DNA of 64,000 bases from Tetradesmus obliquus (GCA_030272155.1 CP126202.1:124001-188000), one strand, 5' to 3'; counted from the first letter of the stretch, positions 22,101 to 34,878 are shown. Notes: generated by a model from the sequence alone, not told the origin. Numbers and translations: made by a program.

Positions 22101-25100
22101 CTGCAGCGCGTCAGCCAGGTTGGGGCTGCCATGCATGTGCTGCAGCCCAGCGACACACAGACGTCTGAGCTTGTGTACTGTACCAGCGGCGCAGCATCCT
22201 TGTCCATTCAAATTGAAATAACAACCATCAATCTCAAGCAGTTGCTGTGAATGCACATTCCAACAGTGCCAAGTGTTCTCGCAAGGTCAAAAAAAGGTGT
22301 GACACAACACGGCCGCACCTGCAGCATGTCCACGTCATCCTCCTCGCCATCAGCCTCCTCCTCAGCAGTAGGCGCAACACGCAACACTGGCTGCTGCTGC
22401 TGCTGCTGCACCGCCGCAGCCCCGCCGCTGCTGGCCGCAGCGCCGCCGTTGCTGCTGGGGGGTGTGGGCAGCGGCGGCAGTGCTGCGCTGCCGCCGGCGC
22501 TGCTGGCCTCCTTGCTGCCGGGCTGTGGCTTGGCTTGGCTTGCTGCGCCGCGGCTGCGTGCTGACTTGGGTGCGAGCGCAAAGCTGCTGCCCTCCTGCTC
22601 CAGCTTGTGCTTGAGCTCAGCCATGTCGCGCGGCGTGATGGGCTGCCCGCTGAAGGTGCCTGACGGTACCAGGTGGGTGCGTGACAGCAGGCAGCAGCAG
22701 AAACAGCAGCAGCAGCAGCAGCAGCAGCAGTGGGAACAACTGAGTGAGGGCCTCTGGCTTCAACCAACTAGGCAGAAGCTGCAAATGAAGCAAGGAGAAC
22801 AGCGGCATAGACAGCAGCAGCTGTCAAGCGCATGCAAGGCCTGCTGGCATCCAGGCTGCGCTGAACGTCTAACCATCAAACTCAGCTGTGGTGACACTAC
22901 CGCCAGGAGTAAGATGGCCAGTTGCTGTGACAATGATAGCTGTTGACTGCACAAGAGCAGCTGGCGCTCACCTCGCCTCTCCTGCGAGCTGGTGCGCAGC
23001 ACCTGCGTGCTCATGCGCAGCGGCAGCGCCACAGCCAGCGCCTCCACCGCAGCCACCTCTGGCGATGCGCCCTCACCGCCCGCGCTTCGCTGCGTCATGC
23101 TGCCGCTGCTGCGGTGCACGAGCAGCGCGTTGGCAGCAGCAGCAGCGTGCGCCGCGTCAGCAGACGCAGCAGCCGGCATCTCCTGGCTCTCGCCGAGTGG
23201 CAGCAGCACGTCGCCAGCTGCTGGTGCTGCTGTTGCTGCTGCTGCGCCTGCCAGTGATGTTGGGGGTGACATGGAGATGGGGTGGCTGCCTGGCGCGCTG
23301 CCGCTGCTGTGCTCTGCTGTGAGGGAGTGGTTGTCCCAGGGCGCGTCCAGGCCCAGCGCTGAGCTGGCGTGGATATACCACTCCAGCTTGGCATTGAGCT
23401 CGCTGCAGCAACAGCAGCAGAGTGCAGTGGGACAAGGCACAGTGTTATGCACAGCGTAGGTGTGCAAGTGCAGTTTGCCTTGCGGCGGCAGCAGCAGCAG
23501 CAGCAGCAGCACAGCCGCAGCAGTGGTGCAAGGCACAGTGCTGGATCAAGTCTGCCTTGTGCAGCACCTACAGCTGCAGCTGCCCAAGCACCCTGAGCAG
23601 TTACAGCACACTGCAACTCATATAACACTGTTATAACGCCGCTCACTTGATCTCTGCGGACAGCAGGCGCAGCATCTCGTCCTTGTGCAGCACCTCGCTG
23701 CGCGCCGCCACCACGCCCTGCTGCAGCCGGCTGTTGTCCAGCAGCAGCTTGGTGGTCTCGTCCGCGGTGAGGTCGTTGATGCCGCGCGCGTTGCTCAGCT
23801 CCTCGCGCAGCTGCGGGGGCCAGGATTTGCGGTGCGGCAGGTGGTGCGGCAACGTGCAGGGGCACAGTGAGCATGAGTGCAGCTGCACGGCCACCATGTG
23901 ACAGGCACTGGGCAAACAGAATGCAGGCGCATACAGCACATACGCTGCATTGGCAGCACGTGTTATCTAGTCCATGCCGTGACAGAAAGGTCGCTGCAAG
24001 ACCATCTGCAGCCTGGTCAACCGGTGCAGGTGCAAGTCAACATGCAGGTGCAGGTCAACATGAAGGTGCAGCCATAGACATTGCAGCTGCTGCAGCGGCC
24101 CGTGCCTCAAACACCGCTCACCAGCTGCGCCTCCTTCTGGTAGGCCGCCTCCGAGGAGCGCAGCAGCTCGTTCTGCTTGTGCAGCAGGTCGTTCTCCTGC
24201 AGGCAGCAGCAGCAGCAGCACCACGCCGTTGGTGAGACACTGCTGCTGGATAAATGCACGCCTGCCCCGCCGTACCTGCTGCAGTTTGAGGTGCCGCTCA
24301 TCCACGAAAGTGAAACTGCTTGCAAGTGAAGCGCTAGAACTTGCCGCATGGTAAGATACTGGCGTGACACGTTGCGCGCTATCACTGCTGCTGCTGTTCC
24401 TGACCTGTTTCCTTCTTGCATTGCATCACAATTCCTGCCACATGCCTTGCAGGTTGCGTTATTGGCACACAATCGCACTGCTATCATTATTGCTGTACGT
24501 GATTGCCCGCCGCACCTGCTGCAGCGTGAGGTTGCGGTCCTCCAGGATGGCGATGCGCACGTCAGCCTGCTTCAGCGCGGCACGCGTGCTGGTCAGGCTG
24601 TGCTGCAGCGAGCGCCCATCCTGCAGCAGCAGCAGCAGCAGCAGTTTGCGTCAGTACACACACCACAGCCATAAACCTCTGCTGTCTGGGAATGCGCAGA
24701 CGCAACACAGCTGACGGTTGGCAGCAGCTGCCTCCTAGCCGTCCTGTGACACGCTGTGACACTGCAGTGAACAGTACTGGTAGTAGACATTTGTACAATG
24801 TCTCCCTGTGGACACACACTGTCACGGTGGCACCAAGCAAGCATGCATGCTGCACATAGGTCCCACTGAACAGATGTGTGCAGCTGCATGCCTCTGCTGC
24901 TGTCAGTTACAAACGCCCTCAACGGCAGAGCAGCAGATCCCTGTGTGCCCGAGAGCAGCTGTGCCTGCACCACCACTGCGCTGCAAAACACAAGGCCGCA
25001 GCTGTGTTCCTGCAAGCATCCGCTGCTCACAGGTGTGGATGCGCCGGATGCTGCAGAGGTGGGCGTGGCAGGGGCCGCGTAGCTGCGCCTCTCGTCCTGC

Positions 25101-25574
25101 AAGTGCACGGTGCGCTCCAGCACATGCGCCAGCTCCTTGTTCTCGGTGGTGAGCGTGAGGTTTGCATGCTCGAGTGCATACAGGTGCCTGTAGAGCTCCG
25201 TATAGCGCTCCAGCAAGTCCTTCTTTTCGTTGACCGCATGGTCTAGCTGGTCCTTCCAGAAGAGCACCTCCTTGCGGGAGCGCTCTGCAGCGGCCTGCAA
25301 GCAGGAAAATATTGTGTGTATTGTTGTGAGTGAAGTATTGGCAGCCAGGTGCATGCATGTGAGCAGGCAAGGAATGCATGTGTGCGCAGGTCAGCAGCAG
25401 GCGGTTACAGCTGCACAGATGCAAGCTGGCCTTGAAACTGCCTGGGCTCGTGCAGGCTGCAGGATGCATGTGAAAGGTGTTCCTGTGAGTATTTCTGCAC
25501 ACATGCGGTTCAACCAACGCTGCCAAGGTACCCACCTCTGCGTCCTTCTGCTTTTTACCGCCCCCGAAGACCAT
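19149..25574 (-). CDS. Large coiled-coil, Ala-rich protein of unknown function
   Basis: Nine exons join in phase to 1327 residues: 25536-25574 (ATG), 25031-25294, 24516-24620, 24122-24196, 23647-23810, 22972-23402, 22319-22659, 21894-22017, 19149-21589 (TGA). It starts MVFGGGKKQKDAE. Residues ~14-270 are a long coiled coil (ERSRKEVLFWKDQLDHAV, NEKKDLLERYTELYRHL, LTTENKELAHVLERTVHL, ENDLLHKQNELLRSSE, LREELSNARGINDL, LLDNSRLQQGVVAARSEVL, NELNAKLEWYI). The remaining ~1050 residues are low-complexity Ala/Ser/Gln sequence broken by short charged motifs: RQQALARLAAEQ, RQAALARLAVEQ, RRAAVTRLGFKE, then LKERIAAMNAM, AAKLAAMRRLSS, LSDRMAAMRAAFEGK at the C-terminus. I recognise no catalytic domain; a scaffold or cytoskeletal role is only a guess. 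The antisense strand of the last exon is also open because of GCN/CAG composition, but only this strand joins to the coiled-coil exons. Confidence 0.75.
22096..22135 (-). repeat. Acceptor-side echo of coiled-coil gene exon 21894-22017
   Basis: GCTGCAGCGCGTCAGCCAGG and the following TTGGGGCTGCC recur ~112 bp upstream of the intact exon in gene direction, again encoding SPNLADALQR after the acceptor. Confidence 0.82.
22701..22731. repeat. (CAG)n tract in an intron
   Basis: A CAG tract (CTG on the gene strand) upstream of the acceptor at 22660 of the coiled-coil gene. Confidence 0.9.
24268..24306 (-). repeat. Donor-side echo of coiled-coil gene exon 24516-24620
   Basis: On the gene strand it encodes DERHLKLQQ followed by GTACGGCGGG, matching the exon end EDRNLTLQQ and GTGCGGCGGG. 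No acceptor of the right phase precedes it, so I treat it as a decayed copy rather than an exon. Confidence 0.75.
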
Positions 25575-27108
25575 GATCGCTTGGCGCTGCTTTGTGGGTG
25601 TAAGGCAGCTGCTAAATGCAATATTCACAACAGTTCCTCAGCTTTCCAGAGGTTGATAGTCCTGCCTGTGCCAGCGGAAGACAACAACTTGGTTCAAACC
25701 GCCTTCGGCTGCACTGAAGCAAGCGATCGAGGATGAAAGGGTCTCACAGATTGCACCAAAAAGAGGATGCTCAAGGTCCTAGGCGGGCAAGCGAGAGCTG
25801 CCTCGCATTTTGCTGTTGGTGCTGGTCACAAGCGCTGCAACAAACATCAGCGGGGTGCATCACAAAGATCCCATCAAATAAAATTTCCTTCAATGGTGTC
25901 CCCAGCCATCATCCGTGCGCTATCGCCGGTTGATGTAGTGGCAAGTGTTACAAGTTTGAATCTGGCTGCATCAACATCAACTTGTCGGCCACTCAATGGC
26001 AATGCTGCAACGGTGGCGGCCATGTGCTTTTCTTCGTCTGTCATGAAGTACTCCAGTGCGCAGGACTACGCAACCGTGAACTGCCCTTGAATTGATCAGT
26101 TACATGATGGCGCAAGTCTGTACATGCATGTTCAATTCAATGCAACAGCAACAATGGTGTGAACAGCAACAGTGCTGCCTGCCCATCCCAACGGTGCAGC
26201 CGTGGCATTTTATTTGCGCACTGACATGCATATGAACAGTCACATTGCAGCACACCAGGCTGCTGCATCCGTAAAGCAACGGCCGCTGTGTGGCACATGT
26301 CCACTGGGCATGGCATGCGGCGATGCAGGCAAACCTCCACGCCACCACTATTATTGGTCGCAAGCCAATGCACTGGCAGAGCTGTGCATCATGCAGCCCC
26401 CCGCGCGAGGGTTGCCAGCAGCTGCTAGCCTAGCAGGCAGCGCTCCTGTCTGCTGCCCCTTCCAGCTGATAAAGCAATACAACAATAAAATAGTTTCAAG
26501 ATTAAAACCTCCCTCAGGCACAATCCCAGCGAGCTGATACTCCGCTCATGAGGATTAGCGTAATTGTACCCAGTCCTTCCAGCAAGAACTTCTTGCTTGC
26601 TTGAACTGCCTGGCAACTCAACACTGTTGCACCTAGCAGGTGCTCAGACACTGTGGTGCGCTTGCAAAACGATTTCACACTGCTATACAACAGCGCTGCA
26701 GCAGCAACTGCAGCATAAAGTAAATGCACCTACATGTACAGCCTGCATAACAACATGAAACATGCAGCGCTCTCTACTGCATGGTGTTGTGTCAGAACGG
26801 CAATGTGCAACAATCTCACCACTGGCTGGCAGCCACTGAGATTACACAAGCAAATGCTGCCTGCAATGACTCTGCCACATTTGCGCATACTGACTCACCC
26901 CTGCGATGCAATGCGCCAGCAGCTGCAACCGCAATCAATCCCAGCAAAGCCCCATGTAACATGCTGCAGAAAGATAAGTACATGTCAAACGTCAGATGAG
27001 GACTCCTCGGATGCATGCATGCATGCATAAATACACCCCCCGCATGCCACCTGGTATTTGCTGCCGGGCATGGCTTCAGGAAGCCAGCAACATGCAGACG
27101 CCAGCGCA
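25575..27108. other. Intergenic: upstream of coiled-coil gene, downstream of MYND gene
   Basis: No gene recognised. The 25575-25800 part would hold the promoter and 5' UTR of the minus-strand coiled-coil gene. The right part holds the MYND 3' UTR, with a candidate signal at 26842. Confidence 0.55.
26842..26846 (-). terminator. Candidate TGTAA signal for the MYND gene
   Basis: TTACA on +, 263 bp past the MYND stop at 27109. Confidence 0.45.
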
Positions 27109-27544
27109 TCACCTGCCCTTCACCCTCATCCCGCATGCTGCCATGCGCCTGCAGCCCTTCTTGTGGCTCCTCCAGCCAGCAGCCTGGCAGGCAGTGCTAC
27201 AGTAGCGGCAGCCGCAGCCAGCGCACACGTAGCGCGCAGCTGCAGCCTCTGACACACCATGCAGCTCCAGGCACCCCGGGTTGTTGCACACCACGGGCAG
27301 CGGCGCAACAGCGACCAGCGTCCTGCAAAAGCTCAGTGCATCATGGTACAGCTGCTGTACGTCTGCTATGTGCTCGCTGCTGACTGCTGCTGCAAACGGC
27401 TGTCCCTCAGGCTGCAGCCTGTTTTCTAAGCTGTGCAGCACTGCCGCAACCCTCTCTTGGCTCCATCGCTGCTGGTAGGCTGCACTAGCGCCTGCAAACT
27501 TGCGTGACTCGGGCAGCCGCAGCAGGTACTGCCAGCGCGCAGTA

Positions 27545-27581
<37 letters not shown>

Positions 27582-30500
27582 ACTTGCTTGTGCAGGCACG
27601 GTGGTGTTGGGAAGACCTGCGTATGCACTGCATACAGCAGCTGCCAAACACGTGACATGCTGACCATGAACCGCTGCATTCCTAGCCCTGCTGGCGCCGG
27701 AACTGGTGCTGCTGCTGCTTCTCGTGGCAGTCCTGCTGCTGCTGCTGCGCCTAGAAGCCCTGTTACAGCCTCGGACAGCGCAACAAAGCCACGTGCCAAG
27801 ATCACTGCCAAGAACGCAGTACTAGCCCTTGCCTGTGTGCTGTTACAGGTGCTGCTGCTGCTGCTGGCTGCTGCCTCCAGGGCTGGGCACAGGGCACGGG
27901 CAAGTGGCGACAGCACTGACAGCAGCGCACTGGCACTCACAATGCGCAGGCAACCTGCGTCCCCATCCCGCCCAGCAGCTGCTGCTGCCGCCGGCTCGTT
28001 GTTGCCTGCTGTCAGTTCTGCCTGCCGCACACACAGCTTCAGCACGCTGCACAGCGCCGAGCCCAGCGCTGCTGCTGCTGTGGGGCTGCACAGCAGCTCT
28101 GCCAGCCCCCTGCTGCCAATCCTGCTGCTGCCGGTCTCCAGCAGCTGCAGCAGTGGCATGCTGTTGGCCAGCTGCAGCTGCCCCGACCTTGCGCAGATGT
28201 CTGCAAACTGGAAGAAGGGCACCAGGTGCTTGCGCGCGAGCTGGCTGGTGAACAGCGGGCGCCGTGTGTGCATTGCGTCACGCTCGCTGCCTGGCGCAAG
28301 CAGCGTGCAACAGTAAAGTCAAGACAACCGCAGTGCAGAGCATAAGCACGATGTCGTCAGCGTGTGTTGCTCGAGCATGAGCAATGCTTGGACAATGTCC
28401 ATATGGCATAACAGTTGATTGGTATTAGGAGTAGTGTTGCTGTGTGTTGCTATGCTGGCAACAGCTTCCCTTCATGGCAGTTGCTGCTCACAGCAGAGGC
28501 AGCAGCTCACAACCCACGCAGCAGCATGGCCTGCTGCTTCGCCTGCTACATGCAATCACAGTGCAAGGCTGCAGTGCGAGTCTGGTGCATCGCCATGAAG
28601 CCTGCTGCAGTGATGCGAGCCCGCATGAGACATCCCAACACGACAGCTTGTGAGCCCCTCACTTGACAGATCAGCATGCACATGCAGCTGGTTTGAAAGC
28701 CGTTTGCATCCCTTACAGGTGCAGCTGAGAGCGCATGTTGCATATTGTTAACACAAATTCCACATCCACACACCTCAAACAGCTGCACTGTTCTCATTGG
28801 CTCAGGCACGCTCAGGTGCCTGTGTGCATTAAGTATATCTGTCCAGTTGTGTGACGACATTGAGTGTGTACTGTGGTGCCTATGGACATTCAATCCGTGC
28901 CAACCGCTGCGCGCAATATAGGCAGCAGCATGCAGCCAGCAGAGGCATATGCAGCTATGCTGGTAGCAGCCGGTGCCTTCGAACAATGACAGCAACGCAA
29001 CTCACCTGCCTCAAAGAGCTGCACCGTGTCCATCAGCTCAGGCACGCTCAGGTGCTCCTTGCGCATGAACGCATCCAGGCTGCCGCAGTGCACTGCCAGG
29101 CTCAGGCCCTGCAGCAGCATCTGCCCGCCACCCTGCTGCAGCAGCTGCATCTGCGGCTGCCACTGCCCGAGGCGCCACAGCAGGCTCATCTGCGTGTGCA
29201 GCAGGTGGAAGCTCCAGGTGGCAGGTCCAGTGCTGCTGACAGCTCATCCCTGACTCCGCACTTTTCAGCATGCATTGCTGCGTCGTCCATTTTGAGCAGT
29301 GCCTGCTGCTGCGCTGAGAGGCTGTGGTAGTGCTGCTGCCAGTAAGCAGCCGTGCGCCGCAGCAGCTGCATTGACAGCTGCAGCGCAGGAACTGACAGCG
29401 CTGCAGCAGTGCTGGTGCTGCTGTCTACGCTGTTCATGGTTACGCTGATGTCCAATGCTGGGAGTAACAGCGTCGTGTCTGCAATTGCTTGCTGAACCTC
29501 TGCTGGCGACATCGCAGCATCAGCAGCAAGGAAAGCATCGCCTGCTGCTGCGGACTCGGCAGCAGCAGCAGATCACCGCGCATGCATTTGCCAAGCTGCC
29601 GCCGTGGCCGCAGCCGCAGCCGACACCGCTGCGGCTGCTGCTGCTGCTGCTGCTGCTGATACTGCACATGCTGCTTGTGCAGCAGCAGGCAGCGCGATGC
29701 CAGCAGCCGCAGCACGAAGCCTGTCACCTCTGGCCGTGTGATGAAGTGGCAGCACAGCTTGCCGCTGGCTGTCACGCCAGACCGCATTGGCAGCATCACC
29801 CTCATCGCTAGCGCGACCAAGGACTCAGCACCTTTGCTGATGTCATCACATAGTTGTAACTGTAGCGCAACCACAGCCTCGCCAGCGCTGCTGCTGCTGC
29901 TGCTGCTGTCGTTTCTGCTGCTGCTGCTCCTGCCGTTGCTGCTGCTCCTGCTGCTGGCGGCTCTCCTCAGCAGTGCTGCTGCCTCAGCCGCACTCCCGCC
30001 CGCAGGCGGCTGCAGCAGGCCTGCAGCTACTCCGCAGATCAGCAGCTGGCACACGGTGTCCTTTGCCCATGGCCAGAAGCTGGCACTGTCTGAGTAGCCA
30101 AACGGGTGAGAGGTGAGCAGAACCGCTATAACCCTCATGAGCTTGACTGCAGCGGACAGGGGCCTGCAGACCAATCGCTGGCCAGATGCCGGTAAGAGCT
30201 TCACCGCCTGGCCTAGGAACTCTGGCAGATGCAGCTGCAGACCTGCAGCACAGGTGTTGGGCAAAATGGATAAGCGGAACGCAAGGGTGGCTGTTGATGT
30301 TGAGTAGCAGTGGCTGGCGTAAGGGCGCAGGTGTGGAAAAGGAGTGCAGGTTGGAGGCCATGCTTCTGGGCCAGCAATCCAAACAGTGCCAGCACCAGGC
30401 CTGCTGCCACAGACCAGGCACTGCCCCTACTACTGCTGCTGAGACTGCTGCCATCATGACCGATTCAGGGGGCTAATCAGCAGATATCAAGCCATCTGAA

Positions 30501-31317
30501 CCACTGAGTAACCAGCAACAAGTGCAAACTCACCTGACTGGATCAGCAGCTGCAGCAGCTGCAGCAGCGTCTTCTCTTGCTCTCCGTTTGCATCATCAGC
30601 AGCATTCAAGGTCAGCGCACAGTCCAGCACTGCACCCAGCGCTTCACATGCCAACAGGCACATCAGGAGCAGCAGCAACAGCAGGAGAAGAAGACAGTGT
30701 GAGGCGCGTAAATATCAGCACTAGGGCGAGCGCCTCATGTTCTTGGAATGTAGCACCAGAGCAGCATGGTGCAGCATGGTACCGCATGGTGCAGCATGGT
30801 ACCGCATGGTGCAGCATGGTACCGCATGGTGCAGCATGGTACCGCATGGTGCAGCATGGTACCGCATGGTGCAGCATGGTACCGCATGGTGCAGCATGGT
30901 ACCGCATGGTGCAGCATGGTACCGCATGGTGCAGCATGGTACCGCATGGTGCAGCATGGTACCGCACACAGCTGCTTTGCGCATGTGTGCTGACGGAAAT
31001 GCAGCGCCATGTTTCACCATGCAGGAACCCCCAGTGTGCATGCATGGTGTTATGCTGTGCTGCTGCAGGCTGTGTGAGTGCTGTGTGAGTGCTGTGCAGC
31101 TGGTAGTGACGAAGGTGCATGACACAGGCACATTCATAGCACCAGCTTGCTGTAAATTAGATGGAACAGCTGTGAAAATAGTTGAGCTGCATGCAGGCAA
31201 CAGATGGGAGCAAACCATTGGCTAGCTTGCTGCTGCTGCTGCTGCTGCTGCTGCCCACCTGAGGTGACCGCCAGCCACAGCTCGCCATACCTCAAGCTGG
31301 TGTCGCTAATGCTGCTG

Positions 31318-31351
<34 letters not shown>

Positions 31352-32116
31352 AGCAGCTGCTGCTGCTGCTGCTACCGCCGCCACTGCTGGCTGCTGCTGC
31401 TGCTGCTGCTACCGCCGCCACTGCTGGCTGCTGCTGCAGCACTGCCATCTGTTACATTGTTGTGCTGTACTGCCAGCGCCGGCAGCTGCAGCACTTCTGC
31501 GCGGTGCTGCAGCGTTGACAGCGTGCCCTTAGCACAGCAGCCGTCCAGGAATGATTGAGCTGGGCTTGCAATGCCTTGCGCCTTCACTTGGTCAGAGCAA
31601 GTCAGCATTGCTTGCACTGCTTCTGTAATCTGTGCAGCCTTGTGGGTGGTCTTGAGAAGCAGCGGTGCAAGCTTTGCACAGCAAGGATATGCTGGCGGCC
31701 GCCGCAGGAGCTTGACCTGCTGTGGCTTCTTCCACAGGCTGTTGAGTATGCCGGCAGCCTCGGCGCTTGCACAGAGAGCCTGCCAACAGCCACATCAAGA
31801 GACAGTATGAAGGCATTTTGACAGCTTGGTGGTGCTAGGCAGATATGTATGTGCCGGCTGCTGTAGGCACTACGGCTGAGCTCAACCAATTGAAGCAGGC
31901 AACATGTCTTCTGTAGCTGGGCATTGCAAATCCTGCTGCAGGCAGCGCAGCAATGCAACTGCTGCTTCTGCTGCTGCTGCTGCTGCTGCTGCCAGCAAGG
32001 GTTGAGCGCATCACAGGGCATACATCAAATCTTACATCTTCATAAAGTTGAAGCTCATGCAGCACAGCATCGGGTTCTGTGCTGCCTGGTGCCGCTGGAG
32101 CTCTGGCACCAGCCAT
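27109..32116 (-). CDS. MYND zinc-finger protein (structure partly resolved)
   Basis: A large protein ending in a MYND finger, a Zn-binding protein-interaction module. First exon 32036-32116 (ATG; MAGARAPAAP to LYED, then GTAAG donor). The second begins at 31779 (ALCASAEAAGILNSLWKKPQ). Further exons include ~30534-30640 (ending LLQLLIQSG), one starting at 30242 (LQLHLPEFLGQAVKLL), one ending at 29006 (VPELMDTVQLFEAG), 27617-28290 (SERDAMHTRRPLFTSQ to LLYAVHTQ) and 27109-27528 (YLLRLPESRKF to TGA). The finger is CNNPGC, then CAGCGCRYCSTACQ, then HKKGC, the expected Cys/His pattern. Chlorophytes carry many such long MYND proteins of unknown role. The frame changes near 29500-29640, perhaps a short intron, and at about 29190, where one base appears missing after T-C-C-T-R-R. 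That is either a sequencing error or a true frameshift, so coordinates in the middle are approximate. Confidence 0.75.
27548..27585. repeat. (CTG)n tract before the MYND exon
   Basis: CTG tract on + (CAG on the gene strand) in the intron before the terminal MYND exon. In another frame it would extend the previous exon as polyglutamine. Confidence 0.9.
28774..28830 (-). repeat. Donor-side echo of the MYND gene exon ending at 29006
   Basis: Encodes HLSVPEPMRTVQLFEV on the gene strand, a diverged copy of HLSVPELMDTVQLFEA, about 230 bp downstream of the intact exon. Confidence 0.82.
30763..30965 (+). repeat. 20-bp minisatellite, about 10 near-perfect copies
   Basis: Unit GCAGCATGGTACCGCATGGT, made of two similar 10-bp halves, in an intron of the MYND gene. 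It is open in several frames on both strands simply because the repeat lacks stops. Each unit carries a GGTACC palindrome. Confidence 0.97.
31226..31440. repeat. Cluster of (CTG)n tracts and Ser/Ala-coding repeats
   Basis: CTG tracts at ~31229-31253, 31319-31352 and two shorter tracts flank the MYND gene's YGELWLAVTSGG stretch. A 37-bp unit (CTACCGCCGCCACTGCTGGC followed by a CTG tract) is duplicated at 31371 and 31408. Because of this the splice sites here are uncertain. Confidence 0.8.
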
Positions 32117-34370
32117 GCCCCTGGTTGGACTGCTGTTCTCCTGCTGTGTGTGTGGTGTTCTCAGACAGCAACCGCAGCTTCTGTGTGTGTCAAAACATAT
32201 ACAAGTATAGTCAACAGGCGTCAAGCTGCAATATGCCTTGCGATTTGTCAGCGGGCGCGGCTTCCGCAAGCAGGTCCCGATTTGAATGGACACAAACGGT
32301 GGCACGGTAGGTACTAATTAAACCATACATGTGGTAACGGGTACACTCGACCGGTTCAAAAGGCGCTCATTGAGGGCAAGCCCTGTTGTGAGGGTACTGG
32401 GTGTTTGAAAAAGTGACATAACAACTGCAGGCCTTTGTCAGCAGGCCTGACAGGCCCAGAGGCCACAGGGCTCCAGCAAGTGCTCAGTGGAGCTGCATAT
32501 AGTGAGAACTCAGCAGCTAGCACGGTGTCCTCTGTTTTGCTCCCTGGTTGGCCAGCTTACTTTACGCCAGCATCATGCTTATCACTTAGCAGAACCACGC
32601 ACCGCTCAACCCTGAAGCTGCGTTTGATTCATTCCAAAAATCCGCATGGCAAACTGCAGTGTATAAGTGGTACAACGTGCAAGCAGGTCAATCATTACAG
32701 GTCAATCATTGCATGCAACATAGTGCGTACTCACATAGCAAAACTGCAGTGCACTGTACGTGCAGCCAAACAGGTTTAGCTCATGTTACACAGTGTCGCA
32801 CCATTTCCCATGAACGCTGCAACCTGCCTTTCGTAACCTAGCAGCCGTACCACACCTGAGATACGCCTGGCAAGGTCATCACCTCGAACAGGTATGCCTG
32901 GGCAGGCAGGGCAAAAGAACACTGATGAAATGCACATCACTAAGCCTGGACTCGAGAGCACCAGCAAAATATGGAAATTGCTGCTGCAAACACCACCGTC
33001 ATGATCGGCGCACACTGATACGAAGATGATGCTGAGGCGCCATGTTGAAGCTGTTCAAGACAGTTGGCAGTACAGCAGAAACTCAACCCCGGCACATGCA
33101 TGATGCAGCACTTCCTTGCTGTAACACAGCAGCACGCTGTGTCCCATTTGCCACAGAGGCTGTAACAATGCACACATCACACGCCGGCCTGCACTGACTG
33201 CAACAAGTACCAAGCTTCACACATGCATGATCAAACGATTGTGGTGAAACATGCATTAATAAAGACTCTCAGCGGAGGATCCTTGCCTTGGGCACGCCCC
33301 ATGACAGCAACACAATCGGCACGCATCTGGAACTCACCAATATTGTTGCTAGCCGCAGTGTAACAACAGCGACATCAGCAGAGGCCAAACAGCAAACCGC
33401 ATACCATTTCAGCACAGCAATCACGTGGACAGGCGTAGCACTCCGCATGCGAACACGCAGAATGGACCACCGCCAATGTCATGCCATACCAAACTATGCG
33501 CAATACAAGTGCCGTCATCAGCATCGTGTTATTTCACCAAGCCATAGCAATGCACATGACCAGCGTGCACTACAGCACTACGAAAAGCATACCCTACAAT
33601 CGTCTGTTGCAGACACCAAACACCCAACCCGTCACCCTCGTCGGCACCCCCGATCACTGCCAACCGATCAGGTACCAGACATCAATCGCGCAACACCAAG
33701 CCTTGCAGTAGAGGTGACGCCACGCTGCAGCACCTCAGCATCAGCAAATAGGTAGGCATTGTGCGTTGTGCAAAGTGTGCCAAGAGGCAGCGCCTCGTGA
33801 ATGAAACACCCACTCCCATACAGGACACAAGCAGTGCAGACTGAGCAGCTGGTGTGATGTGCCCCTGGCTGAGGCTGCACAAAACAGTGCAGATGCAGAC
33901 ACCACCAGCAATACAACCTGCGCTGTCAGGGGCAGCTGTTGTGGCAGCAGCCGCAACCGCACCACACCAAGCTCCTGCCACTGCCCATCAGCATCAGCTG
34001 CACTTTTCTATGTGCCACGTCAGCATCAGCTGCACTCGACTCCGCACCAACAAGCCCATACTGTGCTTGCAACATGTGGCGACAGCAGGCAGTGCGGTGA
34101 GCCCGCGGTGTGCACAGCGGCACAAGTGATACTCGGCTATGTACAGTGCATGACAGCTACCGACCCACAGTCACCCACAAGCGCAATGAATGTAACACAC
34201 AGAGCCAGCCGCCACGGCAACCTTTCAGACGCGTGATGCAGCAATCCGCAAACATCAGGCACAGCAGGCGCGGCAGCAGAGCTCAAAGAACGGAAACGCG
34301 ATCCCATCCCCGTGAGACAAAGAACCAGCCTGCACCCCAGGTCGCAGGCAACACGCAGCCAACAGCTGCC
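32117..34370. other. Intergenic: upstream of MYND gene
   Basis: No recognisable gene. The first few hundred bases would be the MYND promoter. The stretch 33250-34370 is CA-rich, with a 156-codon + ORF (33288-33755) that I cannot assign and two near copies of CAGCATCAGCTGCACT at ~33987 and 34021. Confidence 0.55.
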
Positions 34371-34374
34371 TCCG

Positions 34375-34640
34375 CATAGAGCCATACCCGCAGCTGCCGG
34401 CAGCAGCCACACACACCTGCAGATGCAACGCTGTAACAATGCAGCATAAGAAACCACCCTTACCTCATCTAATGCACCGACCACGCAGACACGCGCGGCT
34501 CACAGCAGGAGCTAACACAGCCCACAGCCATACCCGCGGCTGCTGGCAGCCACCAGACACACCACTGCAATTGCAAACGCTGCACCAATGCAGCGTAACA
34601 ATACCATCAGCCACCCTGGGTCTAATGCACCGACCACGCA
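34375..34640 (+). repeat. ~150-bp tandem duplication in intergenic DNA
   Basis: AGCCATACCCGC-GCTGC-GGCAGC occurs at ~34380 and 34526, and TCTAATGCACCGACCACGCAG at ~34467 and 34620. Non-coding. Confidence 0.8.
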
Positions 34641-34878
34641 GGGAGCTGCCTGCACCACAGCAGGCACGCCTGCTGCTGCGGAGGACATATACCAGGACGC
34701 ATGCACCACGCTGCACACGCGCGCCTGCTGCCTACATCACATCAACAGGATAGCCATCGAGCATGACGCGAGCAAACCACTGAACATGCCTACTTGACAC
34801 GGTGTGGTACCAGCGATCCCACACAGCAATAACCATCATAGCAGGAACGGGCGGCTCAATAGCACAGCTAGCCCAGTT

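Noticed and set aside
24268..24312. Candidate exon FVDERHLKLQQ in the coiled-coil gene
   Set aside because: No acceptor of the right phase, and it aligns to the end of exon 24516-24620, so it is better explained as an echo.
30644..31225. ORFs on both strands through the 20-bp minisatellite
   Set aside because: A 20-bp repeat without stops is open in all frames it passes through; the encoded repeats (MVQHGTAWCS type) are artefacts.
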